This document shows positions 15,867 through 23,717 of a stretch of 34,369 nucleotides of DNA, one piece after another. Under the pieces are notes generated by a model. It made no database searches, was not told the DNA's origin, and worked only from the letters and a program-made list of their open reading frames with translations. Position 1 is the first letter of the stretch. Every line of letters begins with the position of its first letter. The stretch comes from Burkholderiales bacterium (lineage in GTDB: Bacteria > Pseudomonadota > Gammaproteobacteria > Burkholderiales > Burkholderiaceae_C): assembly GCA_025363275.1 (NCBI GenBank), contig JANYEE010000087.1:1-34369 (forward strand). Direction: 5' to 3'. The position numbers and the translations under genes are program-made.

Positions 15867-17030
15867 ATGATTGAACGCACCCTTTTTTCCCCTGACCACG
15901 AAGCTTTTCGCGACAGTTTTCGCAAGTTTGTCGACAAGGAGATCGCTCCTTTTCATGCGGATTGGGAAGAGCAGGGCTATGTCGCCCGCGAGGTGTGGAA
16001 CAAGGCCGGCGAAAACGGTTTCTTGTGCATGAGCATGCCAGAGGACTACGGCGGATCAGACGCCGATAAGCTGTACTCGGTGATCCAGTTTGAAGAAGTA
16101 TCGCGCGCCGGAGTGACAGGTATTGGATTCAGTCTGCACAGCGAAATTGTGGCTCCCTATATTCTGCATTACGGCACGCCCGAGCAAAAAGCCAAATACC
16201 TGCCCAAGCTGGCTACTGGCGAAATGATTGGTGCGATTGCGATGAGTGAGCCCGCAGCGGGCTCCGATTTGCAGGGCATCAAGACCACGGCGATCGAGCA
16301 GCCCGACGGCAGCTATTTGCTCAACGGCAGCAAGACTTTTATTACCAATGGCTGGCATGCGGATTTAGTGATTGTGGTGGCCAAAACCAACCCGGCTGCG
16401 GGCGGTAAGGGCACCAGTTTGATGCTGGTAGAGCGCGGTATGCCTGGCTTTAGCGTCGGCAAGCGCCTCAAGAAATTGGGAATGAAGGCCCAGGACACGT
16501 CCGAGCTGTTTTTTGACAACGTGAAGCTGGGCCCGGAGCAGTTGCTGGGTGGCAAGCCGCAGGAGAACCGCGGTTTCATCTGCCTGATGGAGCAACTACC
16601 CTGGGAGCGCCTGCAAATTGCCATCAGCGCCGTGGCCGCAGCCCAGGCGGCCATTGACTGGACCGTGGCCTACGTTAAAGACCGCAAGGTGTTTGGCCAG
16701 CCCGTGGCCAGCTTCCAAAACACCCGCTTCACACTGGCTGAGCTGCAAACTGAGGTGCAGGTGGCCCAGGTGTTTGTGGATAAATGCTCGGAACTGGTCT
16801 GCCAGGACAAACTGGACACGGCGACGGCCAGTATGGCCAAGTACTGGACGACCGATCTGCAATGCAAGGTCATGGATGAGTGTGTACAGCTGTTTGGTGG
16901 CTACGGCTATATGTGGGAATACCCCATCACCCGGGCGTATGCCGATGCCCGCGTGCAGCGCATCTACGGCGGCACGAATGAGATCATGAAAGAGGTGATC
17001 ACCCGGTCTATGGGCCTGGGCGGCAAGTAG
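15867..17030 (+). CDS. Acyl-CoA dehydrogenase, long-chain/isovaleryl-like active site
   Basis: This 387-residue flavoenzyme has the family signature AMSEPAAGSDLQ (125-136), the KTFITNGWHADL block and the C-terminal IYGGTNEIMKEVITRSMGL. The usual YEGT glutamate is absent (Gly368 in YGGT); instead Glu247 in LPWERL is at the position used by long-chain and isovaleryl-CoA dehydrogenases. It makes trans-2-enoyl-CoA with FAD and passes electrons to ETF, which is the first step before the fadB- and fadA-type enzymes encoded opposite. AAGG lies 6 bases before the ATG. The chain-length preference is not decided by the sequence. Confidence 0.93.
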   Translation: MIERTLFSPDHEAFRDSFRKFVDKEIAPFHADWEEQGYVAREVWNKAGENGFLCMSMPEDYGGSDADKLYSVIQFEEVSRAGVTGIGFSLHSEIVAPYILHYGTPEQKAKYLPKLATGEMIGAIAMSEPAAGSDLQGIKTTAIEQPDGSYLLNGSKTFITNGWHADLVIVVAKTNPAAGGKGTSLMLVERGMPGFSVGKRLKKLGMKAQDTSELFFDNVKLGPEQLLGGKPQENRGFICLMEQLPWERLQIAISAVAAAQAAIDWTVAYVKDRKVFGQPVASFQNTRFTLAELQTEVQVAQVFVDKCSELVCQDKLDTATASMAKYWTTDLQCKVMDECVQLFGGYGYMWEYPITRAYADARVQRIYGGTNEIMKEVITRSMGLGGK

Positions 17031-17051
17031 CACCCGTCCGGGCCGTAGCGT

Positions 17052-18083
17052 CTAGGTCTTGAGCCCGTGCCGCGCCACGGTTTTTTGGCGTGTGCGTTTG
17101 ACTTCGTACATGGCGGTGTCGGCCAGTTGCACGGCGTCGGCCGCCTTGATCAGGGTGGGGTCCACCGCCACCACGCCGGCACTGGCTCCACCATAGTCAA
17201 TCACTTGGGCACCCAGCGCGATTTGGCCGACCGTGGAGTCAGTGATGCGCTTTTTGAAAGCCAATATAGCGGGTTGAAAGTCTTCCGTTATCGCGGGGCC
17301 GTAGCCCACCAATACAAATTCGTCTCCGCCCAGGCGAGCCAAATAGTCGCCGCCGCGCAAGGCTGAGGATATGCGTTTGGCAATGGCGGCCAAAAATGCG
17401 TCGCCTACGTCATGGCCGTAGACGTCGTTGATATGTTTGAAGCCGTCCAGATCTAAAAAGCAGACCAGAACCCGAGACTTGGTACGTATTCCTTGGGCTA
17501 GCATGCGGTCCAGGGTTTCCAGCAGAGCCCGGCGGTTGGGAAGTCCGGTGAGTGCATCGGTAGAGGCATAGGCGGCCAGTTCGGCGTTGGCTTTTTCCAG
17601 CCTTTCCACCAGTTGCTCGCGCTGTACTTGTTGACCAATTAAAGCGGCAAATAGTTTCAACAGGTCTTGCGCGTTGTCGGGCAGCGGGCGCTGGTTGGCG
17701 CTTGCCGCACATAAGGTGCCGTAAAGCGCGCCGCCATCGGTGCGCACCGGTGTGCTGGCATAGGTCTGTATGCCCAGTTGTTTGGCCGCCTCAGAGTCGC
17801 CCCACACTTCAGCTACGTTGTTGGTGTAGGGTCGCCCTTCCTCGAGGGCACGTTTGCACAGGGTGTCGGCCCAGGGCACGCTGAGCCCCTCCGGTATTTG
17901 CAGTTGCTGGGTGTTGCGCGAGTACAAAATGAGCTGCATGCAGTTTTCAGTATCCACGATGGTCAGGTAGGTGGATTCCATACCAGTGGCGCTCTCCAAC
18001 ATTTCGAGCATCGGGCGGGTCACGTTTTCCAGCGTTTGTGCCGCGTTGAGGGACTGTGAAAGTCTGGAGAGTAGGTTGTCCAT
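17052..18083 (-). CDS. GAF-GGDEF diguanylate cyclase
   Basis: This 343-residue soluble protein has an N-terminal GAF sensor (about 15-150), a short coiled-coil linker (about 152-172, EQLVERLEKANAEL) and a GGDEF domain starting at ALTGLPNRR. The active-site motif is intact GGDEF (252-256), and an RxxD inhibitory site (Arg243-Asp246) lies exactly five residues before it, so c-di-GMP synthesis with product feedback is expected. The GAF ligand is unknown. It converges on the acyl-CoA dehydrogenase (21 bp between the stops) and diverges from the YebC gene. No terminator is seen between the convergent stops. Confidence 0.92.
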   Translation of the reverse strand: MDNLLSRLSQSLNAAQTLENVTRPMLEMLESATGMESTYLTIVDTENCMQLILYSRNTQQLQIPEGLSVPWADTLCKRALEEGRPYTNNVAEVWGDSEAAKQLGIQTYASTPVRTDGGALYGTLCAASANQRPLPDNAQDLLKLFAALIGQQVQREQLVERLEKANAELAAYASTDALTGLPNRRALLETLDRMLAQGIRTKSRVLVCFLDLDGFKHINDVYGHDVGDAFLAAIAKRISSALRGGDYLARLGGDEFVLVGYGPAITEDFQPAILAFKKRITDSTVGQIALGAQVIDYGGASAGVVAVDPTLIKAADAVQLADTAMYEVKRTRQKTVARHGLKT

Positions 18084-18191
18084 GGCGAAATGACTGTGAA
18101 TCGACGACAGCTATTAGCCTACCGCATAGTGACGTACTGCGGGGTGACGGTTGGTTAAACTCAGTGAATAAATTTTCAAGGAATCTGACCC

Positions 18192-18905
18192 ATGGGCGCG
18201 CAATGGAAAGCAAAAGGCAAGGAACTGGCCGCTAACGCCAGAGGCAAACTGTTTGGTCGACTGGCCAAAGACATCATGATTGCGGCGCGCGGCGGCGCAG
18301 ACCCGGCGGGTAACTCGCGCTTGCGGTTGGTGCTGGAACAGGCCCGCAAGGTGTCCATGCCCAAAGACACGCTGGACCGGGCCATCAAAAAAGGCGCAGG
18401 TTTGACCGGCGAGACCGTCAACTTTGAAGCCGTGATGTACGAGGGCTACGCACCCCACCAGGTGCCGGTAATGGTGGAATGCCTGACCGATAACGTAAAA
18501 CGAACCGCCCCCGAAATGCGCGTGTTGTTCCGCAAAGGCCAATTGGGCACCTCGGGCTCCGTCGCTTGGGAATTTGACCACCTGGGCATGATTGAGGCTG
18601 AAGCCACCACACCGGGTGCCGATCCGGATGGCGCTGCCATTGAGGCGGGTGCCCAAGATCTGGAGCCAGGTGATGAGGCCGGCACAACGCTTTTTTATAC
18701 CGACCCGGCCGAGCTGGACCTGGTGAGCCGCGCGCTGCCAGGCCAGGGCTTTACGGTGCTGTCGGCTAAGCTGGGCTACAAGCCCAAGAACCCGATCGAC
18801 CCCAGTAGCTTGAGCGCTGAGGCACTGGAAGAGGTGGAAGCTTTCTTGGCGGCCATCGATGGCAATGACGACGTGCAACACGTCTACGTGGGGCTGGCAG
18901 GCTAA
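18192..18905 (+). CDS. YebC/PmpR family DNA-binding or translation factor, YeeN-like
   Basis: This 237-residue protein is of the YebC/TACO1 family. Its N-terminus, [21 protein letters not shown], lacks the AGHSKWANIKH opening of canonical YebC and looks like the YeeN branch. Other blocks are conserved: [45 protein letters not shown], and the C-terminal [10 protein letters not shown]. Family members are described as transcription regulators and, more recently, as ribosome-associated factors for hard-to-translate sequences; which applies here is open. AAGGA at 18178-18182 lies 9 bases before the ATG. The gene ends within a dispersed repeat. Confidence 0.9.
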   Translation: MGAQWKAKGKELAANARGKLFGRLAKDIMIAARGGADPAGNSRLRLVLEQARKVSMPKDTLDRAIKKGAGLTGETVNFEAVMYEGYAPHQVPVMVECLTDNVKRTAPEMRVLFRKGQLGTSGSVAWEFDHLGMIEAEATTPGADPDGAAIEAGAQDLEPGDEAGTTLFYTDPAELDLVSRALPGQGFTVLSAKLGYKPKNPIDPSSLSAEALEEVEAFLAAIDGNDDVQHVYVGLAG

Positions 18906-18971
18906 TTTTTAAGCCAAACCAGCCCGGGGCCCAGGTGAAACCTGCCTGGGTAGCTATACTTTATATAGCAA
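18905..18971 (-). repeat. Dispersed intergenic repeat, copy C
   Basis: Read on the minus strand, this copy follows copy A almost base by base: TTGCTAT, AT-rich stretch, TAGCTACCCAGGCA, GGTTTCACC, TGGGCCCC, then TTTGGCTTAAAAA as in copy B. The core CCCAGG…CCTGGG can form a hairpin. The element fills the gap between the convergent YebC-family and 2OG-oxygenase genes and includes the final base of the YebC-family stop codon. It may act as a bidirectional transcription barrier, but no U-run is present. Confidence 0.75.
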
Positions 18972-18976
18972 AAGCT

Positions 18977-19819
18977 TCAATTCTTGCCGCGCAACTCTTG
19001 CATGCGTTCGTTGAAATAACTCTGCACGGTGTAGCGCTCAGACAGCACCACTTCACGCCGAGGATGTAGAAACAACGGCAGCGAAATGCGCGATTTCTGG
19101 GTGCCTTCACCGTTAGGGTTGAGCACGCGGTGCACGGTAGACGGGTAATAGTGGCCTGAAGCCTCCTGCAGCATGTCGCCAATATTGACGATCAACAGTC
19201 CGAAGTCACACGGCACGTCGTGCCAGGCTTCGTCTTTACCCAACACCTGCAGGCCCGGCTCTGTCGCTGCGGGCAGGATGGTTAGCAAATTAATGTCGGT
19301 ATGGGCTGCGGCGCGCACGGCACCTGCTTCCTCATCGCCCACCAGCGGCGGGTAATGCAACACACGCAACAAGGTTTGGTCGCAGCCGTCAATCATCCTG
19401 GGCAGCGGCATGGCGTAGCGGGCTTTGACTTCGTCAGGCGAGTTGTCCTCCACCCAGCCCAGCAGCGTCGCCGCCAGTGCGCTGCCCTGGCTGTAGTAGC
19501 GTCGCGCAGCGTCCGACACCTCAACCGGGTAGCGGCCGTCGGGGTAGATGTGGAAAAACTCTTTCAGATCGCGTTTGGTGTTGCCCTTGGCGGTCTCAGA
19601 CACCGCTGGCGAGAAATAGCCGTCCAGGCGCACCGGGTCCTGTGGGTACCTGTTCTTGGCTTCGGTCTTGAAAAAAAACAGCCATTCAGCGTAAATACCT
19701 TCGACCAGAGACTGGTTCAGCGGGTGGTTGCGCAGCACGCCAAATCCGGTTTCGTGCAGGCTCTTGCAAAATTCCTGTGGCGCGGTGGGGCTCTGAAAAT
19801 CAACGACTGGCAAATGCAT
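18977..19819 (-). CDS. 2-oxoglutarate/Fe(II)-dependent oxygenase, isopenicillin-N-synthase-like
   Basis: This 280-residue protein has the N-terminal DIOX_N pattern (LPVVDFQS…GFGVLRNHPL) and a complete 2OG-oxygenase core: His173-x-Asp175 (AHTDINLLTIL), distal His230 (STVHRVLNP) and Arg244-x-Ser246 for 2-oxoglutarate. It hydroxylates or desaturates a small molecule not identified by sequence. The start at 19819 is chosen because AAGGA precedes it by 9 bases; this Shine-Dalgarno lies in the last codons of the nucleoside hydrolase, whose stop is only 5 bases upstream. That tight link, plus thymine-7-hydroxylase belonging to the same superfamily branch, suggests nucleobase oxidation, which is inference. 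Confidence 0.88.
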   Translation of the reverse strand: MHLPVVDFQSPTAPQEFCKSLHETGFGVLRNHPLNQSLVEGIYAEWLFFFKTEAKNRYPQDPVRLDGYFSPAVSETAKGNTKRDLKEFFHIYPDGRYPVEVSDAARRYYSQGSALAATLLGWVEDNSPDEVKARYAMPLPRMIDGCDQTLLRVLHYPPLVGDEEAGAVRAAAHTDINLLTILPAATEPGLQVLGKDEAWHDVPCDFGLLIVNIGDMLQEASGHYYPSTVHRVLNPNGEGTQKSRISLPLFLHPRREVVLSERYTVQSYFNERMQELRGKN

Positions 19820-19824
19820 GATTG

Positions 19825-20820
19825 CTATTCCTTCTCGAGCCAAGGGCCCATCAGAGTGGATTCAAAAACGTGAAGGACAGCATCGGACTGCACCTGCATG
19901 CAAACCAAGGTGTCGGGCGTATCGCCCCAGCCTATCTGCGGATAGGTAACTGATTCACGGCGGTTCATCATGGTCTGGCCTTGCGCGATACCCTCGGTCG
20001 CCACGCGTATGCGACCGGATTGCACGCTAAACAACCCGGGGTTGGTCAGGTAAATGAAGGCTAGTACGTCATGGCCGAAGCAGCCATAGATTTTGGCCAC
20101 ATGTGGGTAAATGCCGCTGTAGAAGTCGGCATAAAACTTCACTGCGTGCACCAGGGTGTCGGTGGCTGGGTGGTGGTGCTGGTCGGCAATTTTCTGAATC
20201 AGGGCGACTGACACGATCACCTGGTGGGTCACGTCCAGGCCGACCATAGTGAGCTTCCAGCCAGCGGTAAATACCTTATCCGCGGCGTGCGGGTCGTTCC
20301 AGATATTGGCCTCGGCTACGGGCGACACATTGCCGGGCTCCAGGATGGTGCCACCCATGATGATGACTTCTTGCACCAGACGTGGCAGCTCAGGCTCCAG
20401 CATCAGCGCTGCAGCCAGGTTGCCCAGGGGGCCAACTGCAACTAGCGTGATTTCACCAGGGTGGGCACGCGCCATGTCCACAATGAACTGTGCTGACGAG
20501 CGTGGGTCGATCTGGTTCGTGGTGGCGTGGCGGCTGGGCAGGTTGCCCAGGCCGTCAGCGCCGTGGATAAAATCTGGCGGCGCTTCACCGGGCTTGAACC
20601 ACGGGGTTTTGACGCCCTGGGTGACGGGGATATTGCGGTTGGCAATCGCCGTCAGGTAGAGCGCATTGGTCGCAGCCTGATGCACCGACACATTGCCAAA
20701 GGTAGTGGTAATGCCCACCATCTCAATGCCGGTGTGGGCCAGCGCGTAATACAGCGCCATTGCGTCATCAACACCGGGGTCGGTATCAAAAATGACTTTG
20801 CGGGCAGGGGAGATGCTCAT
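19825..20820 (-). CDS. Nucleoside hydrolase (IUNH family)
   Basis: This 331-residue enzyme has the calcium-binding signature DTDPGVDDAMAL (Asp12, 14, 18, 19), the GPLGNLAAAL block, GLDVTHQV, and a C-terminal His250-Asp251 in GHDVLAF. It splits ribonucleosides into base and ribose. A His at position 250 is typical of active family members. Base preference cannot be read off safely. ATG at 20820 is preferred; an in-frame TTG at 20835 is possible, and neither has a good Shine-Dalgarno, so coupling with the ribokinase 28 bp upstream is likely. The 2OG-oxygenase follows after 5 bases. Confidence 0.93.
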   Translation of the reverse strand: MSISPARKVIFDTDPGVDDAMALYYALAHTGIEMVGITTTFGNVSVHQAATNALYLTAIANRNIPVTQGVKTPWFKPGEAPPDFIHGADGLGNLPSRHATTNQIDPRSSAQFIVDMARAHPGEITLVAVGPLGNLAAALMLEPELPRLVQEVIIMGGTILEPGNVSPVAEANIWNDPHAADKVFTAGWKLTMVGLDVTHQVIVSVALIQKIADQHHHPATDTLVHAVKFYADFYSGIYPHVAKIYGCFGHDVLAFIYLTNPGLFSVQSGRIRVATEGIAQGQTMMNRRESVTYPQIGWGDTPDTLVCMQVQSDAVLHVFESTLMGPWLEKE

Positions 20821-20848
20821 GGTGTTGTTAATCAATTTCTAAAAAAGC

Positions 20849-21790
20849 TCAGGCGCTAGGGCTAAGGCCGCAAAACTGACGCAAGGCTTGAACTACGCCA
20901 TCGCCATGGGGCGCCTGTGCGGCCAAAAAGCGGCTGACTTCGGCCGAGGTGGGTATACTTGATTGTGCCCCCAAGCGGGTGCATGCCAGAGCGCCAGCGG
21001 CACTGGCCTGGCGCAAGGCCAAGGCCATGTCTGCGCCTTGGCTGAGCGCGGCCACCAGGCAACCGCAAAAGGTGTCGCCAGCCGCGGTTGTGTCAACTGG
21101 TGTGATGGGGAATGCAGGCTGCAAAACCCACTGACCTCGCACCCGCGCGCAGCAGCCGTGGTGCCCCAGCGTGACCACCACGATGGGCACGGCAATACGT
21201 TCCAGGCATTCGGCAATGCTGCCTTGGTGATTGGCCACGGTGGTCAATTCACCTTCGTTCACCACCAGAATATCGACCGACTGCAAAAGCGCATCGGGCA
21301 GGGCTTGCGCCGGTGCGGCGTTTAGCACCACGCAGACGCTCTCAGCGCGAGCCGCCTGGGCGTAGGCGGCTACGCTGTCCAGTGGCGTCTCCAACTGCAA
21401 AAGCAAATGAGTAAAGCCCTGCAACGCGGGCAGGTGCTCCGGCCGTAGACCGTGGTTGGCGCCAGGAGCTACGGTGATGGCATTTTCGGCATCGTCAGAC
21501 ACGCAAATGAAAGCAGTGCCAGTAGGCTGATCGCTAACACGCACGGCCTGTAAGACCACTCCTGCCTCGGCCAATGAAGCTTCAATGGGTGTAGCAAACG
21601 CATCATTGCCCAAGCCCGCCAACAGCGTGGTGGCTACTGCGCCCGCACGTGCAGAGGCGACAGCTTGGTTAGCCCCTTTACCGCCAGGAAAGGTTTTAAA
21701 GTCGCGCCCGAGTACGGTCTCGCCGGGCTGGGGAATGTGGTTGGCCCGGACCACAAAGTCCAGGTTCGCTGATCCTGCCACCAGTATCAT
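20849..21790 (-). CDS. rbsK: Ribokinase (PfkB family)
   Basis: This 313-residue sugar kinase has the first PfkB signature FPGGKGANQAVASARAG (34-50) and the second DTTAAGDTFCG with catalytic Asp239. The N-terminal MILVAGSANLDFVV and the GxGxN pattern fit ribokinase more than fructokinase or pseudouridine kinase. It would phosphorylate the ribose freed by the nucleoside hydrolase encoded next. The start at 21790 matches the family start; upstream in-frame codons run on to 21949 but add residues without family likeness and overlap the psuK remnant. It is the first gene of the three-gene minus-strand unit. Confidence 0.9.
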   Translation of the reverse strand: MILVAGSANLDFVVRANHIPQPGETVLGRDFKTFPGGKGANQAVASARAGAVATTLLAGLGNDAFATPIEASLAEAGVVLQAVRVSDQPTGTAFICVSDDAENAITVAPGANHGLRPEHLPALQGFTHLLLQLETPLDSVAAYAQAARAESVCVVLNAAPAQALPDALLQSVDILVVNEGELTTVANHQGSIAECLERIAVPIVVVTLGHHGCCARVRGQWVLQPAFPITPVDTTAAGDTFCGCLVAALSQGADMALALRQASAAGALACTRLGAQSSIPTSAEVSRFLAAQAPHGDGVVQALRQFCGLSPSA

Positions 21791-21869
21791 GTTTTTTCTT
21801 TCTTGGATTTTGAACCCCCATTTTGCCATCCGCATCCTCCGGAACACGGCAGCCCCAACACTTTGCCGT

Positions 21870-22040
21870 ACGGGTTCCGTTGGCGTCGATATTTCGGCGG
21901 TGCACACCCCTGCGGATGCGCTGCTGGCCGGACAAGTAGTTGGCCACACGCCGAGCTAACGCTGGGCCACCCCGGTGCTACCCTGGTGCCACCGTGGTGT
22001 CAATGCCCCGAGCTTGAGTGCAGAGTCAGCGCAAAGGCAT
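21870..22040 (+). pseudogene. psuK: Remnant of a PfkB-type pseudouridine kinase gene (psuK), C-terminal end
   Basis: Only the last part of a kinase can be read. One frame gives VGVDIS…ADALLAGQVVG (about 21875-21940), like the second PfkB signature, with the TGAGD core altered to HTPAD. A shifted frame gives AELTLGHPG, and the first frame again gives VNAPSLSAESA. If two of the three 11-bp units at 21967-21999 are removed, the latter two join as AELTLGHPGVNAPSLSAE, a normal PfkB C-terminus. The N-terminal three-quarters are missing. It lies just upstream of the psuG pseudogene on the same strand, as in psuK-psuG operons. The kinase assignment is fair; the exact substrate is inferred from psuG. 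Confidence 0.55.
21967..21999 (+). repeat. Three tandem 11-bp units
   Basis: CCACCCCGGTG, CTACCCTGGTG and CCACCGTGGTG follow one another without a gap. Taking out 22 bp restores a continuous kinase-like frame across this point, so slipped-strand duplication explains one frameshift of the psuK remnant. The units already differ at several positions, so the event is not recent. Confidence 0.7.
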
Positions 22041-22093
22041 TCGCCAACACGGCATCCTTCGCAGGGCATTAATGGGTCCGCCCACAACCAGCC

Positions 22094-22633
22094 ATGACAG
22101 CCTTCGTTGACACCACTCACCTTGCGATAGCCCCTGAAGTTCAGCAGGCTCCGGCCAACCGGATCCCGGTGGTGGCTTTGGAGTCCGCCATTATTTTCCA
22201 CGGCGTGCCCTACCCAGACAACGTGGCCACTGCGCTGTGCCCGCCACCGTTGCCAGTCTGGACGGCAAGCTGATAGCGGGCTTGTCGCCCGCGCAGTGGT
22301 CAAGCTCAAATCGATACGGGATTTGCGATTGACCCAGGATACCTGGAGTTCCTAGAGACCCATGGTGTGCCCGTCGTGGGCTATCAAACGGACAGCTCTT
22401 CCGTCTTCTTTACTCGGACCAACAGCATGGCGGTCAACTACCGGATCGATATTCGCGTTGAAATGGCGCGGGTCTTGCATACCGAGTGGGCTTTGGGTCT
22501 GCAAGGGGGGGTGGTCATTGCCAACCCTGTCCTTGAGCAGTATGCGATGCCAGAAGCTTTGATCGATCATGCGATCAACCAAGCGCTGGCCGCAGCTGTG
22601 GCATGGGAGCTGGTGGCGCTCTCCGGGCGGTGA
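22094..22633 (+). pseudogene. psuG: Pseudouridine-5'-phosphate glycosidase pseudogene (psuG)
   Basis: Three blocks of PsuG are recognisable in order. The N-terminus starts at ATG 22094 and reads [26 protein letters not shown]. From 22240 a -1 frame reads [19 protein letters not shown], with about 12 residues lost between them. From about 22325, back in the first frame, comes YLEFLETHGVPVVGYQTD and GLQGGVVIANPVLEQYAMPE, ending at TGA 22631. About 100 central residues, including the catalytic lysine and GGIGGVHRGA regions, and the C-terminal Asn region are deleted. PsuG splits pseudouridine 5'-phosphate into uracil and ribose 5-phosphate; this copy cannot. It lies between ribokinase and the nucleoside transporter. 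Confidence 0.82.
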
Positions 22634-22736
22634 ACCTTTGTTATGCTTTGCCCATTCGAAAATCAAGGCAAAACCAACCGGAAGTACTGCTAGTGCCTGG
22701 AGTTTTGTATGGAACAACTGACCAATGAGAGATGCT

Positions 22737-23717
22737 ATGAACTTGACTAAAAAAGCCCATTGGGCTCTAGTGGTAGCTGCGGTAGCAGCCAGCCTGAATG
22801 CAGTTGCTGACCCCGCCGTGGTATTCGACATGGGTGGAAAGTTTGACAAATCTTTCAACGAAGCGGCGTTTCGCGGCATGGAGCAATGGAAGAAGGAAAC
22901 CGGCAAGAACTACCTGTCGTTTGAAATTGCCAACGAATCCCAACGCGAGCAGGCCCTGCGCCGCATGGCCGAAAAGGGTGCTAGCCCCATCATCGGCATC
23001 GGCTTTGGTCAAGCTTCCAGCATCGAGAAAATTGCCAAAGAATTCCCCAAACTGAAGTTCGCCATTATCGATATGGTGGTCAACCAGCCCAATGTGCAGT
23101 CCGTCGTATTTAAAGAACAAGAAGGCAGCTTCTTGGTCGGCGTGATGGCCGCGATTGCCAGCAAAACTGGCAAGGTGGGTTTTATTGGTGGCATGGATAT
23201 TCCATTGATCCGCAAGTTTCAATGTGGCTTCGAGCAGGGCGCTAAATACGCCAACCCCAAGGCAGATATTTTCAGCAATATGACCGGTACTACCGGTGCT
23301 GCCTGGAACGATCCTGCGCGGGGCGGCGAGCTAGCCAAGGCGCAATTTACCAAGGGTGCAGACGTGGTGTTCGCCGCTGCTGGCGGAACCGGTATGGGTG
23401 TGTACCAAGCCGCCAAGGACGGCGGCAAGCTGGCCATTGGTGTGGACAGCAACCAGAACTATGTACAGCCCGGCACCATGCTGACCAGCATGGTCAAGCG
23501 CGTAGATCTGGCGGTTTATAACGTTGCGAAGAATCACACTGCGGGTGTGTCAGTGCTGGGATTGAAGGAGGGTGGCGTGGACTATGCAACTGATGAATTT
23601 AACGCCAAGATGATCACGCCTGACATGAAAAAGCGCGTGGAAGCCGCCAAGGCCGATATCGTTAGCGGCAAGGTCAAAGTGGCCGACTACATGGCCGACA
23701 ACGCTTGCAAATTCTGA
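22737..23717 (+). CDS. BMP family ABC transporter, nucleoside-type substrate-binding protein
   Basis: This 326-residue periplasmic binding protein has an N-terminal signal peptide (residues 1-26, ending NAVA before D) without a lipobox cysteine, unlike many lipoprotein BMPs. The mature part has BMP/Med/PnrA features: FDMGGKFDKSFNEAAFRG, GFGQASSIEKIAKEFPKLKFAIID, GFIGGMDIPLIRKFQCGFEQGA and AAGGTGMGVYQAAK with GVDSNQ. Characterised relatives bind purine or pyrimidine nucleosides. The start at 22737 uses the GAGAG just upstream; an ATG at 22725 is in frame but less likely. It is the first gene of a four-gene transporter unit. Confidence 0.92.
   Translation: MNLTKKAHWALVVAAVAASLNAVADPAVVFDMGGKFDKSFNEAAFRGMEQWKKETGKNYLSFEIANESQREQALRRMAEKGASPIIGIGFGQASSIEKIAKEFPKLKFAIIDMVVNQPNVQSVVFKEQEGSFLVGVMAAIASKTGKVGFIGGMDIPLIRKFQCGFEQGAKYANPKADIFSNMTGTTGAAWNDPARGGELAKAQFTKGADVVFAAAGGTGMGVYQAAKDGGKLAIGVDSNQNYVQPGTMLTSMVKRVDLAVYNVAKNHTAGVSVLGLKEGGVDYATDEFNAKMITPDMKKRVEAAKADIVSGKVKVADYMADNACKF

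Noticed and set aside
18906-18976. Intrinsic terminator between the YebC-family and 2OG-oxygenase genes
   Set aside because: The hairpin belongs to repeat copy C and has no U-run next to the stem on either strand.
20849-21790. The intact PfkB kinase as pseudouridine kinase
   Set aside because: Its signatures fit ribokinase, and a separate PfkB remnant lies directly in front of the psuG pseudogene on the other strand.
22352-22906. A 184-codon minus-strand frame
   Set aside because: It is antisense to the psuG pseudogene and the start of the BMP gene, with no recognisable product.
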